The position numbers were made by a program, and so were the translations under genes. Below the pieces are notes generated by a model that saw only the letters and a program-made list of their open reading frames with translations, had not been told where the DNA came from and ran no database searches. From contig CAYOZN010000003.1 of the NCBI GenBank assembly GCA_964408455.1, positions 1 through 64,000 on the forward strand: a stretch of 64,000 bases of DNA, in the 5' to 3' direction. This DNA comes from CAYOZN01 sp964408455 (GTDB taxonomy: Bacteria > Planctomycetota > Phycisphaerae > UBA1845 > UTPLA1). Below, one piece after another: positions 51,821 to 60,780 of this stretch (positions are counted from its first letter, which is position 1; each line of letters begins with the position of its first letter).

Positions 51821-53121
51821 GCTGCCGCTACAATCTCGATTACACGATGTCATTGCAACCTGATATCCGCGCACAGTTGAAGTCTCTGTCCATTCAGAAG
51901 GACAAGCGCCCGGCCGCGCGCGCCTCCGCTCCAGCGCGCAGCCGCCGTCCCGGCCTGGCAAAGACGCTCGTTGGCACTCTCTTGGTCGCCCTCATCCTGT
52001 TCGAAGCCGGCGCCTGGTATTTCACCGGCTCCCTCGTGCCGGCCCGGCTGTTCGATGCGGCCACCAGCTCCAGCGCCGCCGAAGTGACGCTGCTGACCGT
52101 CAGCGAACGCCGCGACACCGAGCCCATGCCCGTTCACACCGCCACCGGCAAGATCGTGTCCGACCACAAGGTCCGCGTCACGACCAAGGTGTCGGGGCAG
52201 ATTGTCGAGCTGCTCTTCGAACAGGGCGACCGCGTCCGCCAGGGGCAGGTGCTCGCCCGGCTCGAGAGCGTGCTCCCCCGTGCCCGCCGCGACGAAGCGG
52301 CTGCCGCACTCGAAAAATCGAAGGCCACGCTCGACTATCAGCGCATTAGTTTTGAACGTGTCGAGCGCCTCTACAAGGTCAACAACGCGCCGGAGATTGA
52401 ATACGCCGACGCAAGGCGTGCCTACGAGGAGTCCCTCGCCCAGGTGGCCCAGAACGAGGCCGCACTTGCCTGGGCCGAGAAGATCCTTGCCGACTGCGAA
52501 GTCGTCGCGCCCATCAGCGGCGTCATCCTCGAACGCAACGTCGAAATCGGCGATTTCGTCGCCGCCGAGGGCGGGCTCGGGGCCAATGCCAATGCCCAGT
52601 TCGGCACCATCGTCGACATGAACGCACTCCGCGTCGAAGTCGATATCAGCGAGTTGGACATTGCCCGTATCAAAAAGGACATGCGCTGCATCATCACGCC
52701 CGATGCCTACAAGGACCGCCGATACGACGGCCACGTCATGTGGATCGACCCCGGCGCCAACTATTCCAAGGCGACCGTGCAGGTGAAGGTGCGCATTGAA
52801 AACCCGGATCCATCCCTGCGTGTCGAAGGTGTGGCACAGGTTGTCTTTCTCGCGCCGCAGGAGGAGAACGCCCAAGCCGGCGCGGAGGGCGCTTCAGCCG
52901 CCGGCCGAATCTGGATTCCCGCATCCGCCTGCCTGCCCGCCGCCGACGGAAAGACGGCCCGCGTCTTCGTTGCCGCCGATGGCCGCCTGAAGGAAACGAC
53001 GATCCGGATCGGCCGCCGAATCGCAAGCCAGGTCGAAGTCGTCGGCAGTCTTTCCGCCGGCCAGGTGATTGCCGCCGACAAGTTGGAGTCGCTCGCCGAC
53101 GGTCGCCGGATTAAACAGTGA
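51817..53121 (+). CDS. MacA-like periplasmic adaptor (HlyD/RND family)
   Basis: A 434-residue membrane-fusion protein. A basic, Ala-rich cytoplasmic N-terminus and one helix (TLVGTLLVALILFEAGAWYF, about 50-70) precede the lipoyl/biotinyl-type domain (VRVTTKVSGQIVELLFEQGD). A coiled hairpin follows (DEAAAALEKSKATLDYQRIS, AQNEAALAWAEKILADCEVV), then the second lipoyl half APISGVILERNVEIGD and beta-barrel TIVDMNALRVEVDISELDIA. MacA-type adaptors link MacB-type ABC permeases to an outer-membrane channel. No TolC gene is nearby. ATG 51847 (MSLQPDIRAQLK) is an alternative start. Confidence 0.88.
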   Translation: MSCRYNLDYTMSLQPDIRAQLKSLSIQKDKRPAARASAPARSRRPGLAKTLVGTLLVALILFEAGAWYFTGSLVPARLFDAATSSSAAEVTLLTVSERRDTEPMPVHTATGKIVSDHKVRVTTKVSGQIVELLFEQGDRVRQGQVLARLESVLPRARRDEAAAALEKSKATLDYQRISFERVERLYKVNNAPEIEYADARRAYEESLAQVAQNEAALAWAEKILADCEVVAPISGVILERNVEIGDFVAAEGGLGANANAQFGTIVDMNALRVEVDISELDIARIKKDMRCIITPDAYKDRRYDGHVMWIDPGANYSKATVQVKVRIENPDPSLRVEGVAQVVFLAPQEENAQAGAEGASAAGRIWIPASACLPAADGKTARVFVAADGRLKETTIRIGRRIASQVEVVGSLSAGQVIAADKLESLADGRRIKQ

Positions 53122-53409
53122 GCCGGGGCGGCATCGCCAGCCCCTGCCTTCCGACGCCCTGCGACAGCCCGCCAGGCCCCATTGGGCAGCATACCAGGCC
53201 CGAAACTGCGGCCACTGCCCAGCCTCTTGATAATAATGTAGAAGAGGGACGCAACTATTGGTTGGCCCGTCGCCGGTGTACGGAGCGTCCGGAAAAGTGC
53301 GGCCGCCGATGGTAGTGCGGCAGACTCGCCGGCGGCAAACCGATACTATTCGGGGCTCGCCTCGCTCGATGACCGCTGTTGCCCCGTTCAATCTCCGCTG
53401 GAGAGTGTT

Positions 53410-54249
53410 GTGACGACGTTGCTGAAACTCCGCTGGCTCAAACCCGCCTTCGGGCTCCTGCTGCTCGCCGGCGCCGCGGTCGTCGTGACGGAGCAGTTCT
53501 CCGCGTTCGAAATCCGCAAGCTGAAGGGCCAGATTGAATCGCTGGAGGCCGAGAAGGCCGAGCTTGCGCTCTATGCCGAACGCCTGTGCGCATCGCGCCG
53601 CGTCGCTCAGCTCGACATTCTCGAACAGACGCCGACCGACGAAGGCCCGGTCACCGTCATGCGCTGGCAACAGATCGCGCCGGATGGCCGCCTCGCCGCG
53701 CCCGAAATCGTCACCATTCAGGGACGCCAGGTCTATCTCGAAGCCATGGTCGTCAAGTTCCGGCACGAGTTGATCGGCAAGGGCGCCGATGGCGAGCGCT
53801 CCGCGAGCCTTGCCCTCTTCCGCCGCGCTTTTGGCGAGCGTCAGGCCCCTGTCACTGGCCACCCGCTCGATCAGACGGCGCCCGATGCTCACCTTGGCCT
53901 GGGGCCCGACATCGCCGGCTGGTCGCCCGATCGCGCTTCCGATCTCGAATCAAAAGCGGCGGACGCGGACGAAGATGGCCCCTCCCACGCGACGACGGCC
54001 GCCGACCGGCCGGCCGACGCCGCTGGCGAGAGCCAGCAGCAGAAGCTGTGGAAGCGCTTTCTCGATCTGCTCGACGACGCCGCCCTCGCGGCCGAATACG
54101 GCGTACGCATCGCCCAATTCGAGGCCCCTTCCGTCCTTGTCCGGGCGGGTCAGACCTGGGAAGTCACGCTCGATGCCGCCGGTGGCCTGAACCTGAAGAA
54201 GCTCTCCGATAGCCGGGAGCCGCAGTCCTCCGGCGTGACCTATCACTGA
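53410..54249 (+). CDS. Coiled-coil membrane protein of the exporter operon
   Basis: A 279-residue protein from GTG 53410, with GGAG nine bases upstream. It has one N-terminal helix (PAFGLLLLAGAAVVVTEQF), a short coiled coil (EIRKLKGQIESLEAEKAELA) and a soluble domain (VMRWQQIAPDGRLAAPEIVT, GRQVYLEAMVVKFRHELIGK). A disordered acidic/alanine stretch and a C-terminal region (QKLWKRFLDLLDDAALAAEY) follow. No family is recognised. It lies 288 bases after the adaptor, in the same direction, and probably belongs with the exporter. The spacer 53122-53409 contains no recognised gene. Confidence 0.65.
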   Translation: MTTLLKLRWLKPAFGLLLLAGAAVVVTEQFSAFEIRKLKGQIESLEAEKAELALYAERLCASRRVAQLDILEQTPTDEGPVTVMRWQQIAPDGRLAAPEIVTIQGRQVYLEAMVVKFRHELIGKGADGERSASLALFRRAFGERQAPVTGHPLDQTAPDAHLGLGPDIAGWSPDRASDLESKAADADEDGPSHATTAADRPADAAGESQQQKLWKRFLDLLDDAALAAEYGVRIAQFEAPSVLVRAGQTWEVTLDAAGGLNLKKLSDSREPQSSGVTYH

Positions 54250-54319
54250 CGGCTGAGTTCACACCACAGTCGGCGGTTGCCCGGGAGCGACTTGTTGCAT
54301 CGCTCGGCGCCGTCAACAT

Positions 54320-55168
54320 TTATTTCCGCCTGCGCCGGCGGCTCTGCCACAACGCCATCGTCGCGACCAGCGCTATTCCCGCCGGCGCTCCGGCACTGCC
54401 GCATGCGCCGCACATCGCTTCACCATTTATCCCACCGTCCGGGATGAGGGCGTCGATCAGGTCCGTGATGCCGCCGCCCGAACCGCCGGTGTCGTCCGTT
54501 CCATCTGTTCCGTCCGTCCCATCCGAGCCGCCGTTCGATCCGTCCGGATCATCGGGATCATCGGTGCCGCCGTCGGGGTCGTCGATGCTGACCGGGCTGG
54601 TGATGATGCGAATGTCGTCCGCCACCAAGTTCACGAAAATCTTGAAGCTCACGGTGCGGCGATCGTCCGAGATGGACAGGTACTGACCCGGCGTGTCCAG
54701 CTCGACCGGATTATTCGAGTACAGCGTCGTCGGGACACCCACCATGGCGTGCGACGCTTCGAGCGAGTGGCTCAGCACTATGAGTCCGCGCACCTCTTCG
54801 TCAAAGGTGAGCGAACCCTCGGCGCTGATGTACTCTTCCGTGCGACCGATGCGGTCAAAGTGAACGAAGTAGCTGCTGACCATGGTGCCCGCGTCGACGC
54901 GCGAAGGGCTCAGACTCTGAGCGTCGGTGTCGGTCAGGATGCCCGCATTCTCGATGTTGAGCGGTATATTGTCGGGAGCGACCATGTCGAGGTTCTCGAC
55001 AAAGACGAAAATTTCCGTGTCGCTTTCGAGCTCGTTCACTCGCGCGTCGGCGGGCGGATCGACGATTACCACCGCACCGGTCGACCCGATGATTTCGCCT
55101 CGCGCCGGAAGGACGCCGATTGCCAACAGAACTGCAATTCCCTTCACTACATGTGCTGAATTTCCCAT
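54320..55168 (-). CDS. Secreted protein with CGxCG/membrane/Arg C-terminal anchor
   Basis: A 282-residue exported protein with a signal peptide (VVKGIAVLLAIGVLPARG). The beta-rich mature domain (ARVNELESDTEIFVFVENLD, GSLTFDEEVRGLIVLSHSLE) is followed by a low-complexity Asp/Gly/Thr linker (DGTDGTDGTDD). The C-terminus is tripartite: CGACGSAG, a hydrophobic segment APAGIALVATMALWQ and RRRRRK. This layout matches C-terminal sorting tails of the MYXO-CTERM/GlyGly-CTERM kind, in which a membrane protease cleaves the tail. No sortase or rhombosortase gene is seen in the window. A surface-exposed role is inferred; the mature domain is not recognised. Confidence 0.75.
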   Translation of the reverse strand: MGNSAHVVKGIAVLLAIGVLPARGEIIGSTGAVVIVDPPADARVNELESDTEIFVFVENLDMVAPDNIPLNIENAGILTDTDAQSLSPSRVDAGTMVSSYFVHFDRIGRTEEYISAEGSLTFDEEVRGLIVLSHSLEASHAMVGVPTTLYSNNPVELDTPGQYLSISDDRRTVSFKIFVNLVADDIRIITSPVSIDDPDGGTDDPDDPDGSNGGSDGTDGTDGTDDTGGSGGGITDLIDALIPDGGINGEAMCGACGSAGAPAGIALVATMALWQSRRRRRK

Positions 55169-55915
55169 CGCTGATCCTCAAAAAGTTACAAACGAAACAA
55201 AATCCAGCCGCGGGCGGATTGCGAAACTTCAGCGTCTTTCGCGCTGATTTCGCCCTGCCGGCGCACCGGAGCAAACAAACGGACCCTGTATATTTTGAAG
55301 CACCAGGAACTGGAGGTTCGAGGTGTGAAACACACCGCACGTGTCGCCAGTCCGTGAGGGGAATCCACGCGGTGTCACCCAGGCGGCGCGATTACCCCAA
55401 GGTGAACCCTGCGTGCATGCGCCTTTCAACGGCCACGACACTGCGGCTGAACCATCACTGCCTTTTAGCAAACCATGCTTACCGGCCATGCACTATTTAA
55501 GTTGCCATGGAGAGGCCCTGACAACTTTCGCCCGGCTAAACTGCGCATTAGCGATTTCGATCGCAATACTGCGGCCTGATCGGGGCAGCCGCTTGAAGAT
55601 GCAGACGCCGTCGCGATGTCACTCCGCATCTTACCGCACTGAAAAGTCCGCGAGGGCGAGGCCGGGAGGGGCGACGATATCGGGCATTATGTGAATAACT
55701 GCGGCCGCTGTCGGCAATTCCAGACGCAATGATCCACGAAGGGCGTCGCGATGGCGCATGCCGGCGCATGGCATAAGCGCACGCTCATGTTGAGAAATCA
55801 ACCTATGGCTCAGATGTGAACGACACGTAAGAGAAATGCTTCGGCGGCCCCGGCGACTATCGCGACCCAGGAAATCGCTGACGCGCCGCCCCTCGCACAA
55901 GACGCGAGGGGGCAT
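55169..55915 (-). other. Intergenic region without recognised gene
   Basis: About 750 bases without convincing coding sequence. Short open frames are compositionally odd and lack motifs. It should contain the promoter of the anchored protein gene to its left. No repeat or RNA was recognised. Confidence 0.4.
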
Positions 55916-57049
55916 TCATCCTCGGACGCCGAGCTGTCCGGCGATGATGTTTCGCTGAATATCGCTCGTTCCGCTGAAGATGATCGTGCCCAGTGCGTCG
56001 CGAAGGAAACCCTCCACACCGCCTTCGGTCACGAACCCGTTGCCCCCGTGCACGCGAATCAGATCGAGGCTGTTTTGCAGGAAGCTCTCGCTGATGAACA
56101 GCTTGGCGACGGCCGCATCGAGCGGGGCCCGGGCGTTGGCAGCCTTCAACGCCGTCACGCGGTAAAGCAGCATCCGCGACACGTCCAGCCGCACCTTCAT
56201 GTCGGCGATGCGGTGCGACACGGCCTGATGCGCCGCAATGGCGCGACCGCCGACGACGCGTTTGTTCGCGTATTCGACCGCCAATTCGAGCTCGCGCTCC
56301 ATTGCGCCGAGGACGAAGCCGAAGATGCACGCCCGCTCGCGCTCGATCGAACCCTGAAACAGCATGCCCCCCGAGCCCGGCCGCCCGATGATGTTGCCCA
56401 CCGGCACGCGAACATTTTCGTACGTCACTTCGCTGAGCCCCGAGCCGTGCAGACCCGTCGCCGGCAGCGGCCGCACCGTCATGCCCGGCGTGCCCGGCTC
56501 GATCAGGAAACAGCTCAACCGGTAGCGTTCGGGATCGTCCATCTTCGCATAGACCACGTGCAGATCGGCGCCGGCCCCGCAGGTGGTGTACCGCTTCTTC
56601 CCGTTAATGACCCACTGGTCGCCATCCTGCCGGGCCACCGTGCTCATGCTGCCCAGATCGGACCCGCCGTCCGGCTCGGTCACGCTGTGGGCGCCGACCC
56701 ATTCGCCGGTGGCAAGCTTTCGCAGGAATTTGGCCTTCTGCTCGTCGGTGCCGGCCTTGTAGAGCGGCTCCACCACGCCGAAGACGTGCGCATTGATGGC
56801 GATGAACAGTCCCAGCCGCCGCGAGGCGTAGCCGAGTCCCTCGAACATGGCGACGAATTCATCGAGCGTCTGTCCGCGACCGCCAAAGTCGGCGGGAACG
56901 GTGACGCCCATGGCGCCGAACGCCGCGCACTTTCGCCAGCCGTCGCGATCGAACGTTGCATTCACTTCGCCGCTGGTCAGTTCGCGCCTGGCAAAGTCGA
57001 TCGCCTCGCGGCGAATGTGCTGCTGCGATTCGCTCAGTTCAAAATTCAT
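55916..57049 (-). CDS. Acyl-CoA dehydrogenase
   Basis: A 377-residue FAD-dependent dehydrogenase that makes alpha-beta unsaturated acyl thioesters. ATG 57049 is chosen (MNFELSESQQHIRREAI), with AAGGAAAG upstream. FAD/substrate marks: AHSVTEPDGGSDLGS, GDQWVINGKKRYTTCGA and the C-terminal VHGGNGFVTEGGVEGFLRDA, then IIFSGTSDIQRNIIA. The Glu of the usual Y-E-G-T catalytic motif is replaced by Ser (FSGT). Isovaleryl-CoA-type enzymes also lack it and use a Glu in another helix; the segment GSIERERACIFGFVLG supplies a candidate. It lies last in a leftward trio with a condensation-fold protein and asparagine synthase. Confidence 0.88.
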   Translation of the reverse strand: MNFELSESQQHIRREAIDFARRELTSGEVNATFDRDGWRKCAAFGAMGVTVPADFGGRGQTLDEFVAMFEGLGYASRRLGLFIAINAHVFGVVEPLYKAGTDEQKAKFLRKLATGEWVGAHSVTEPDGGSDLGSMSTVARQDGDQWVINGKKRYTTCGAGADLHVVYAKMDDPERYRLSCFLIEPGTPGMTVRPLPATGLHGSGLSEVTYENVRVPVGNIIGRPGSGGMLFQGSIERERACIFGFVLGAMERELELAVEYANKRVVGGRAIAAHQAVSHRIADMKVRLDVSRMLLYRVTALKAANARAPLDAAVAKLFISESFLQNSLDLIRVHGGNGFVTEGGVEGFLRDALGTIIFSGTSDIQRNIIAGQLGVRG

Positions 57050-57140
57050 GGTGCTTTCCTTGCAGCTCAAGTCGCCGGTGGCGCCGGGAGAACCGGATTG
57101 CCGCAGGCCGGCAACCGCATGCACTGCCAGATAAATGGCA

Positions 57141-58547
57141 TTAGCCGCCGATCAGGTCCTGCTCCACCGCTCGCAGGAATGCCTCCGCGCGCTGCTGCGA
57201 CACTGTCCGTTCGATGTACGACAACACCAGGTTCAGCCGCCCGGCGAACTGGTTGACCTGAAGCGTGATGCCCGGCGGCGACGCGGCAATGTTCAACGTG
57301 TAGAGCCACGACACGTCCATGCCCAGCAGTCGTTCCAGCCCCGGCAGAACCGGCCCCAGGAATCCGAAGCCCAGCGTCAACGGATGCTTTCTGGTGCGTT
57401 CAAACATGTGCACGCCCAAAAGCCGGGTGTAGGGGCTCATCGTCTGCATCATCTGGAGGCTGCCCAGATCGATCTCGCGCCGGAGCTGATCGCGCATCCG
57501 GCTCGAAAGCAGCCGCACCAGTCCGTCGCCATCCTCCAGTTCGCTCGCCCGCGCGCTGATCTGCACGAACGTCATGAAATTCCGGAAGATCGGCTCGGCC
57601 CGCCCCGGCGGTCGCAGGTTCAGCGGCACGTCGGTCTTGAACGCCGTCCGCGAACGCACCCGGTGCTCGGTCATGGCCCGCACCGTGCGAAACACCGCCG
57701 CCAGCACCGCCGGCGCCAGATTGGCAAAACCGCACAAACGCCGCACGCGCTCCGTGATCTGCGCCGTCCGCGCCTCATCGATGCTGTGCACAAGCAGCCG
57801 AAACGGCGTGAACACCAGGTCTCGCGCCCCGGGCGCAACCAGCGTCGCCGAGTGGACCGGCATCTGAACCTGCTCGCCCACCACGCGCAGGGCCGCCCGG
57901 ATCCGCCGTCTGCGCGAATACGTCATCAGGTGCGCCGCCAGTTCGTCCGCGGCGGCGCCGTCCCCGGCATCAGCGCTTATGGCCGGCGGCGAGTAGTGCT
58001 CGTCTTCGAAGCACCGGTTCAATTCCCGCAGTACGAACTCCGGCGCCTTCCCATCCATCAGCGAGTGGCTGAAGCGCAGCAGCAGCACGTCGCGGCCATC
58101 CGCCAGGTGGAGCAGGTGAAACGACAGCGGGTCGTGCTCCGCCAGATCGTATGATTCGTCGAACATGCGCTCGGCATATCGCCATGCGCCGGCGGCATCC
58201 CGCGCATCCAGCGCATGCTCGCGCAATTCGGCAACCGCCTCGCGCCGATAGCGCCAGAATGGCGCCATTTTCCTGTCCGACGGCACGACCAGCCGTGAGG
58301 TGATGACCGGGTAGGCACGTCCCAGCCGGCCGATCGCCGCGCGCAACCGCCCGGCATTCACGCGGCCGGAAAACCAGACGTGCGTCTGGCATTGAAATCC
58401 GCTGTGCCCATGCGTGCGAAGCGTGTCGTGCGCCACCTGCATGAACCGATCGGCCGCATTCAGCACCTGTCGATCGGTCTGCACTCCCGCACGACGGTCA
58501 TCGGGCGCCCGCGCCGGCGCTTCAACCTTTTCCGATGTCATCACCAT
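57141..58547 (-). CDS. Condensation-domain-like acyltransferase
   Basis: A 468-residue protein of the CoA-dependent acyltransferase superfamily (NRPS condensation domains, wax-ester and alcohol acyltransferases). The catalytic motif is LLRFSHSLMDGKAPEFVLRE near residues 152-171, with the H-x-x-x-D-G core and Ser in place of the first His of HHxxxDG. The C-terminal half has TDVPLNLRPPGRAEPIFRNF, like the D-F-G-W-like structural segment region, and LYTLNIAASPPGITLQVNQF. It is free-standing, with no carrier or adenylation domain. Next to asparagine synthase and acyl-CoA dehydrogenase it probably transfers an acyl group to an amine or alcohol. Confidence 0.78.
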   Translation of the reverse strand: MVMTSEKVEAPARAPDDRRAGVQTDRQVLNAADRFMQVAHDTLRTHGHSGFQCQTHVWFSGRVNAGRLRAAIGRLGRAYPVITSRLVVPSDRKMAPFWRYRREAVAELREHALDARDAAGAWRYAERMFDESYDLAEHDPLSFHLLHLADGRDVLLLRFSHSLMDGKAPEFVLRELNRCFEDEHYSPPAISADAGDGAAADELAAHLMTYSRRRRIRAALRVVGEQVQMPVHSATLVAPGARDLVFTPFRLLVHSIDEARTAQITERVRRLCGFANLAPAVLAAVFRTVRAMTEHRVRSRTAFKTDVPLNLRPPGRAEPIFRNFMTFVQISARASELEDGDGLVRLLSSRMRDQLRREIDLGSLQMMQTMSPYTRLLGVHMFERTRKHPLTLGFGFLGPVLPGLERLLGMDVSWLYTLNIAASPPGITLQVNQFAGRLNLVLSYIERTVSQQRAEAFLRAVEQDLIGG

Positions 58548-58720
58548 GAGGGCACAGACTCCATGCCGCGCGGCGAGCGTCGCTTACCGTGGAGAGATGA
58601 CGCCATCTTACGCCCGCCGGCCGGCCCTGAAAAGCACTGCCCGCGCGTACCACTGCTTCCGTTCCGAGAGTCGCAGACCTGTGTGCCACTGCTTTCAGCA
58701 GTGCCACGAACCACTGGCGT

Positions 58721-60631
58721 TCAGGCACTTGCCACCACCCGCCCGCCCAGCGCGTGCCGCGCCCACACCTCGAAGAAAAGAATCGACCACAGGTGGGTGC
58801 CGAAGTCAATCCACGGCCGCCGCTGCTGGCGAAGCATCCATCGCAGACCGTCGCGGTCGAAAAGGCCGTGCGACACCAGCGCGCCGTCGAGCAGCATGGG
58901 CGCCGCGCGATCCAGCAGCTCGCGCTTGAACCAGCGCCGGATCGGCACGCGGAAGCCCATCTTCGGCCGATAGAGCAATTCCGGCGGCACGTGCCGCTCG
59001 GCCACCTTTTTCAACAGGTACTTCCGCACGCCGCCGCGGATCTTCAGCTCCGTCGCCACGCGGGCGCTGAACTCCGTCACGCGATGATCGAGCAGCGGCA
59101 CCCGGCATTCGAGCGATGAGGCCATGCTGGTGCGATCGACCTTGGTCAGGATGTCGTCGGGCAGGTACACGTTCAGATCGATGTATTGAGCGATCTCCAC
59201 CGGCGACCAGCCGGCGGCGACGCCTTCAAGCCGGCGCTCGGCAAAGGCATCGTGCCCGCGCGGATCGGCGGCGGTCCCGGCCAACAGCCGTCGCGCCAGC
59301 CGATCGCTGCACATCACCTGGTGGACTTCGTGCCGCTCCAATGGAGAAAGCCCCGCCATCCGGTGTCGCGCCAGGTACTTCGCCTCCGGCGACACCAGCA
59401 GCGAAGATGACGCGAAGATGGCACGGCTGAGCATACGATTTGCCCGACCGGCGGTCGTGAAGCCCGGCAGCATTTCCTCGTAACGGCCGTAACCCGCGAA
59501 CGACTCGTCCCCGCCATCCCCCGTCAGCACCGTTTTGACGTGACGGCTGGCCACCCTGCAAAGTTGATAGCAGGCCAGGGCCGAGCTGTCGCCGAAAGGC
59601 TCATCGAAGTGTCGAACCAGTGTCTCCAGCGTCTCCAGCGGGTCGAGCATGACGTGTTCTTCGTGATGCTCGGTCCCATATCGCTCCGCCAGCACCCGTG
59701 CGAAGGGCAGCTGATCGAAACCGGCCTCGGCAAAGCCCACCGAGAACGTCTTGATCCGCCGCGACGAGCGCTGCGCCGCCAGCGCCGTCACCAGCGACGA
59801 GTCCACGCCGCCGGACAGAAGCGTGCCGACTTCGACGTCAGACTCCAGGTGGCTCTCGACCGCCGTTCGCAGCAGCGAGTCCAGCGCGTCGATGGCCTCG
59901 CGTTCGTCGGCAATCTGCTCACCGCCATAGTCGAGCCGCCAGTAACGACGCGCGTGGACTTGCAGGCCCTCGCCTGACGAGCCCTTCGGCCGGGCGGAGA
60001 GCATATGACCGGGCGGCAGCTTGAAGATGTTCTCGTAGATCGTCAGGGGTGCGGGGATGTACTTCCAGCGTAAATACTGGCGCAGCGCCTCCAGCGACAC
60101 CGCCGGCCGCGCATCCAGCAGCGCCACGATCGCCTTCATCTCCGACGCGAAGATCAGCGTCCGGCCGTCGAAGTAGTAATATAGAGGCTTGATCCCGTTA
60201 CGATCCCGGGCCAGCGTCAGGCATCCGGCACTCTCGTCGAGGATCGCGATGGCAAACATCCCGTCCAGCCGCGTCACGAATCCATCCGCGTCGTCCTCGC
60301 AGGCGTGCAGCGCCGCCTCGCCATCCACCGACGTGCGAAACCGGTGCCCGCAGGCCTCCAGCTCCCGCCGCAACGTTCGAAAGTTGTAGATTTCGCCGTT
60401 GTAGCACAGGTGCACACGACCGGACTCATTCGCGATGGGCTGGTGCCCGCACGCCAGGTCGATGATCGAAAGCCGCCGATGGCCCAGAAAGGCCCGCCGG
60501 TCGCCGGCCACCCATTCCCCGCGATCGTCCGGCCCGCGATGGGCAAGCAGGTCCACCGCGCGCGACAGCCGCGCGCCATCGCCGAGGAAGGAAAACGGCT
60601 CCACCGAGATTCCGCCAACTATGCCGCACAT
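58721..60631 (-). CDS. asnB: Asparagine synthase (glutamine-hydrolysing)
   Basis: A 636-residue AsnB-type amidotransferase. The class II glutaminase domain starts with the catalytic Cys2 (MCGIVGG) and contains LLAHRGPDDRGEWV, LGHRRLSIIDLACGHQPI and VHLCYNGEIYNFRTL. The synthetase domain has the PP-loop LLSGGVDSSLVTALAA (about residue 272) and VLTGDGGDESFAGYGRYEEM. Such proteins make asparagine or, in secondary clusters, amidate other carboxylates. The second use is favoured here by its placement with the acyltransferase and acyl-CoA dehydrogenase, all on the same strand. The spacing of 173 bases to the next gene leaves co-transcription likely but unproven. Confidence 0.9.
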   Translation of the reverse strand: MCGIVGGISVEPFSFLGDGARLSRAVDLLAHRGPDDRGEWVAGDRRAFLGHRRLSIIDLACGHQPIANESGRVHLCYNGEIYNFRTLRRELEACGHRFRTSVDGEAALHACEDDADGFVTRLDGMFAIAILDESAGCLTLARDRNGIKPLYYYFDGRTLIFASEMKAIVALLDARPAVSLEALRQYLRWKYIPAPLTIYENIFKLPPGHMLSARPKGSSGEGLQVHARRYWRLDYGGEQIADEREAIDALDSLLRTAVESHLESDVEVGTLLSGGVDSSLVTALAAQRSSRRIKTFSVGFAEAGFDQLPFARVLAERYGTEHHEEHVMLDPLETLETLVRHFDEPFGDSSALACYQLCRVASRHVKTVLTGDGGDESFAGYGRYEEMLPGFTTAGRANRMLSRAIFASSSLLVSPEAKYLARHRMAGLSPLERHEVHQVMCSDRLARRLLAGTAADPRGHDAFAERRLEGVAAGWSPVEIAQYIDLNVYLPDDILTKVDRTSMASSLECRVPLLDHRVTEFSARVATELKIRGGVRKYLLKKVAERHVPPELLYRPKMGFRVPIRRWFKRELLDRAAPMLLDGALVSHGLFDRDGLRWMLRQQRRPWIDFGTHLWSILFFEVWARHALGGRVVASA

Positions 60632-60780
60632 CGCCGCCGCACCCGCCCGCGCTTTTCCGATCCGTCTATCCCAGACGATTCAACTCACGCCGTGAGCTCG
60701 ATGTTAGTCTCGTCGCGCTTTCCGCAAAAGATGAGCCGCTTTTCAACCGAGTCCACTTTCGTTAGCCTTCGCACCCTCGC

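Noticed and set aside
53122..53409. Gene between the adaptor and the coiled-coil protein
   Set aside because: Short frames here have no motif and end at odd positions relative to the next ribosome-binding site; treated as spacer.
55341..55694. A 117-residue open frame in the 55.2-55.9 kb gap
   Set aside because: Composition is unlike neighbouring proteins, no ribosome-binding site and no motif.
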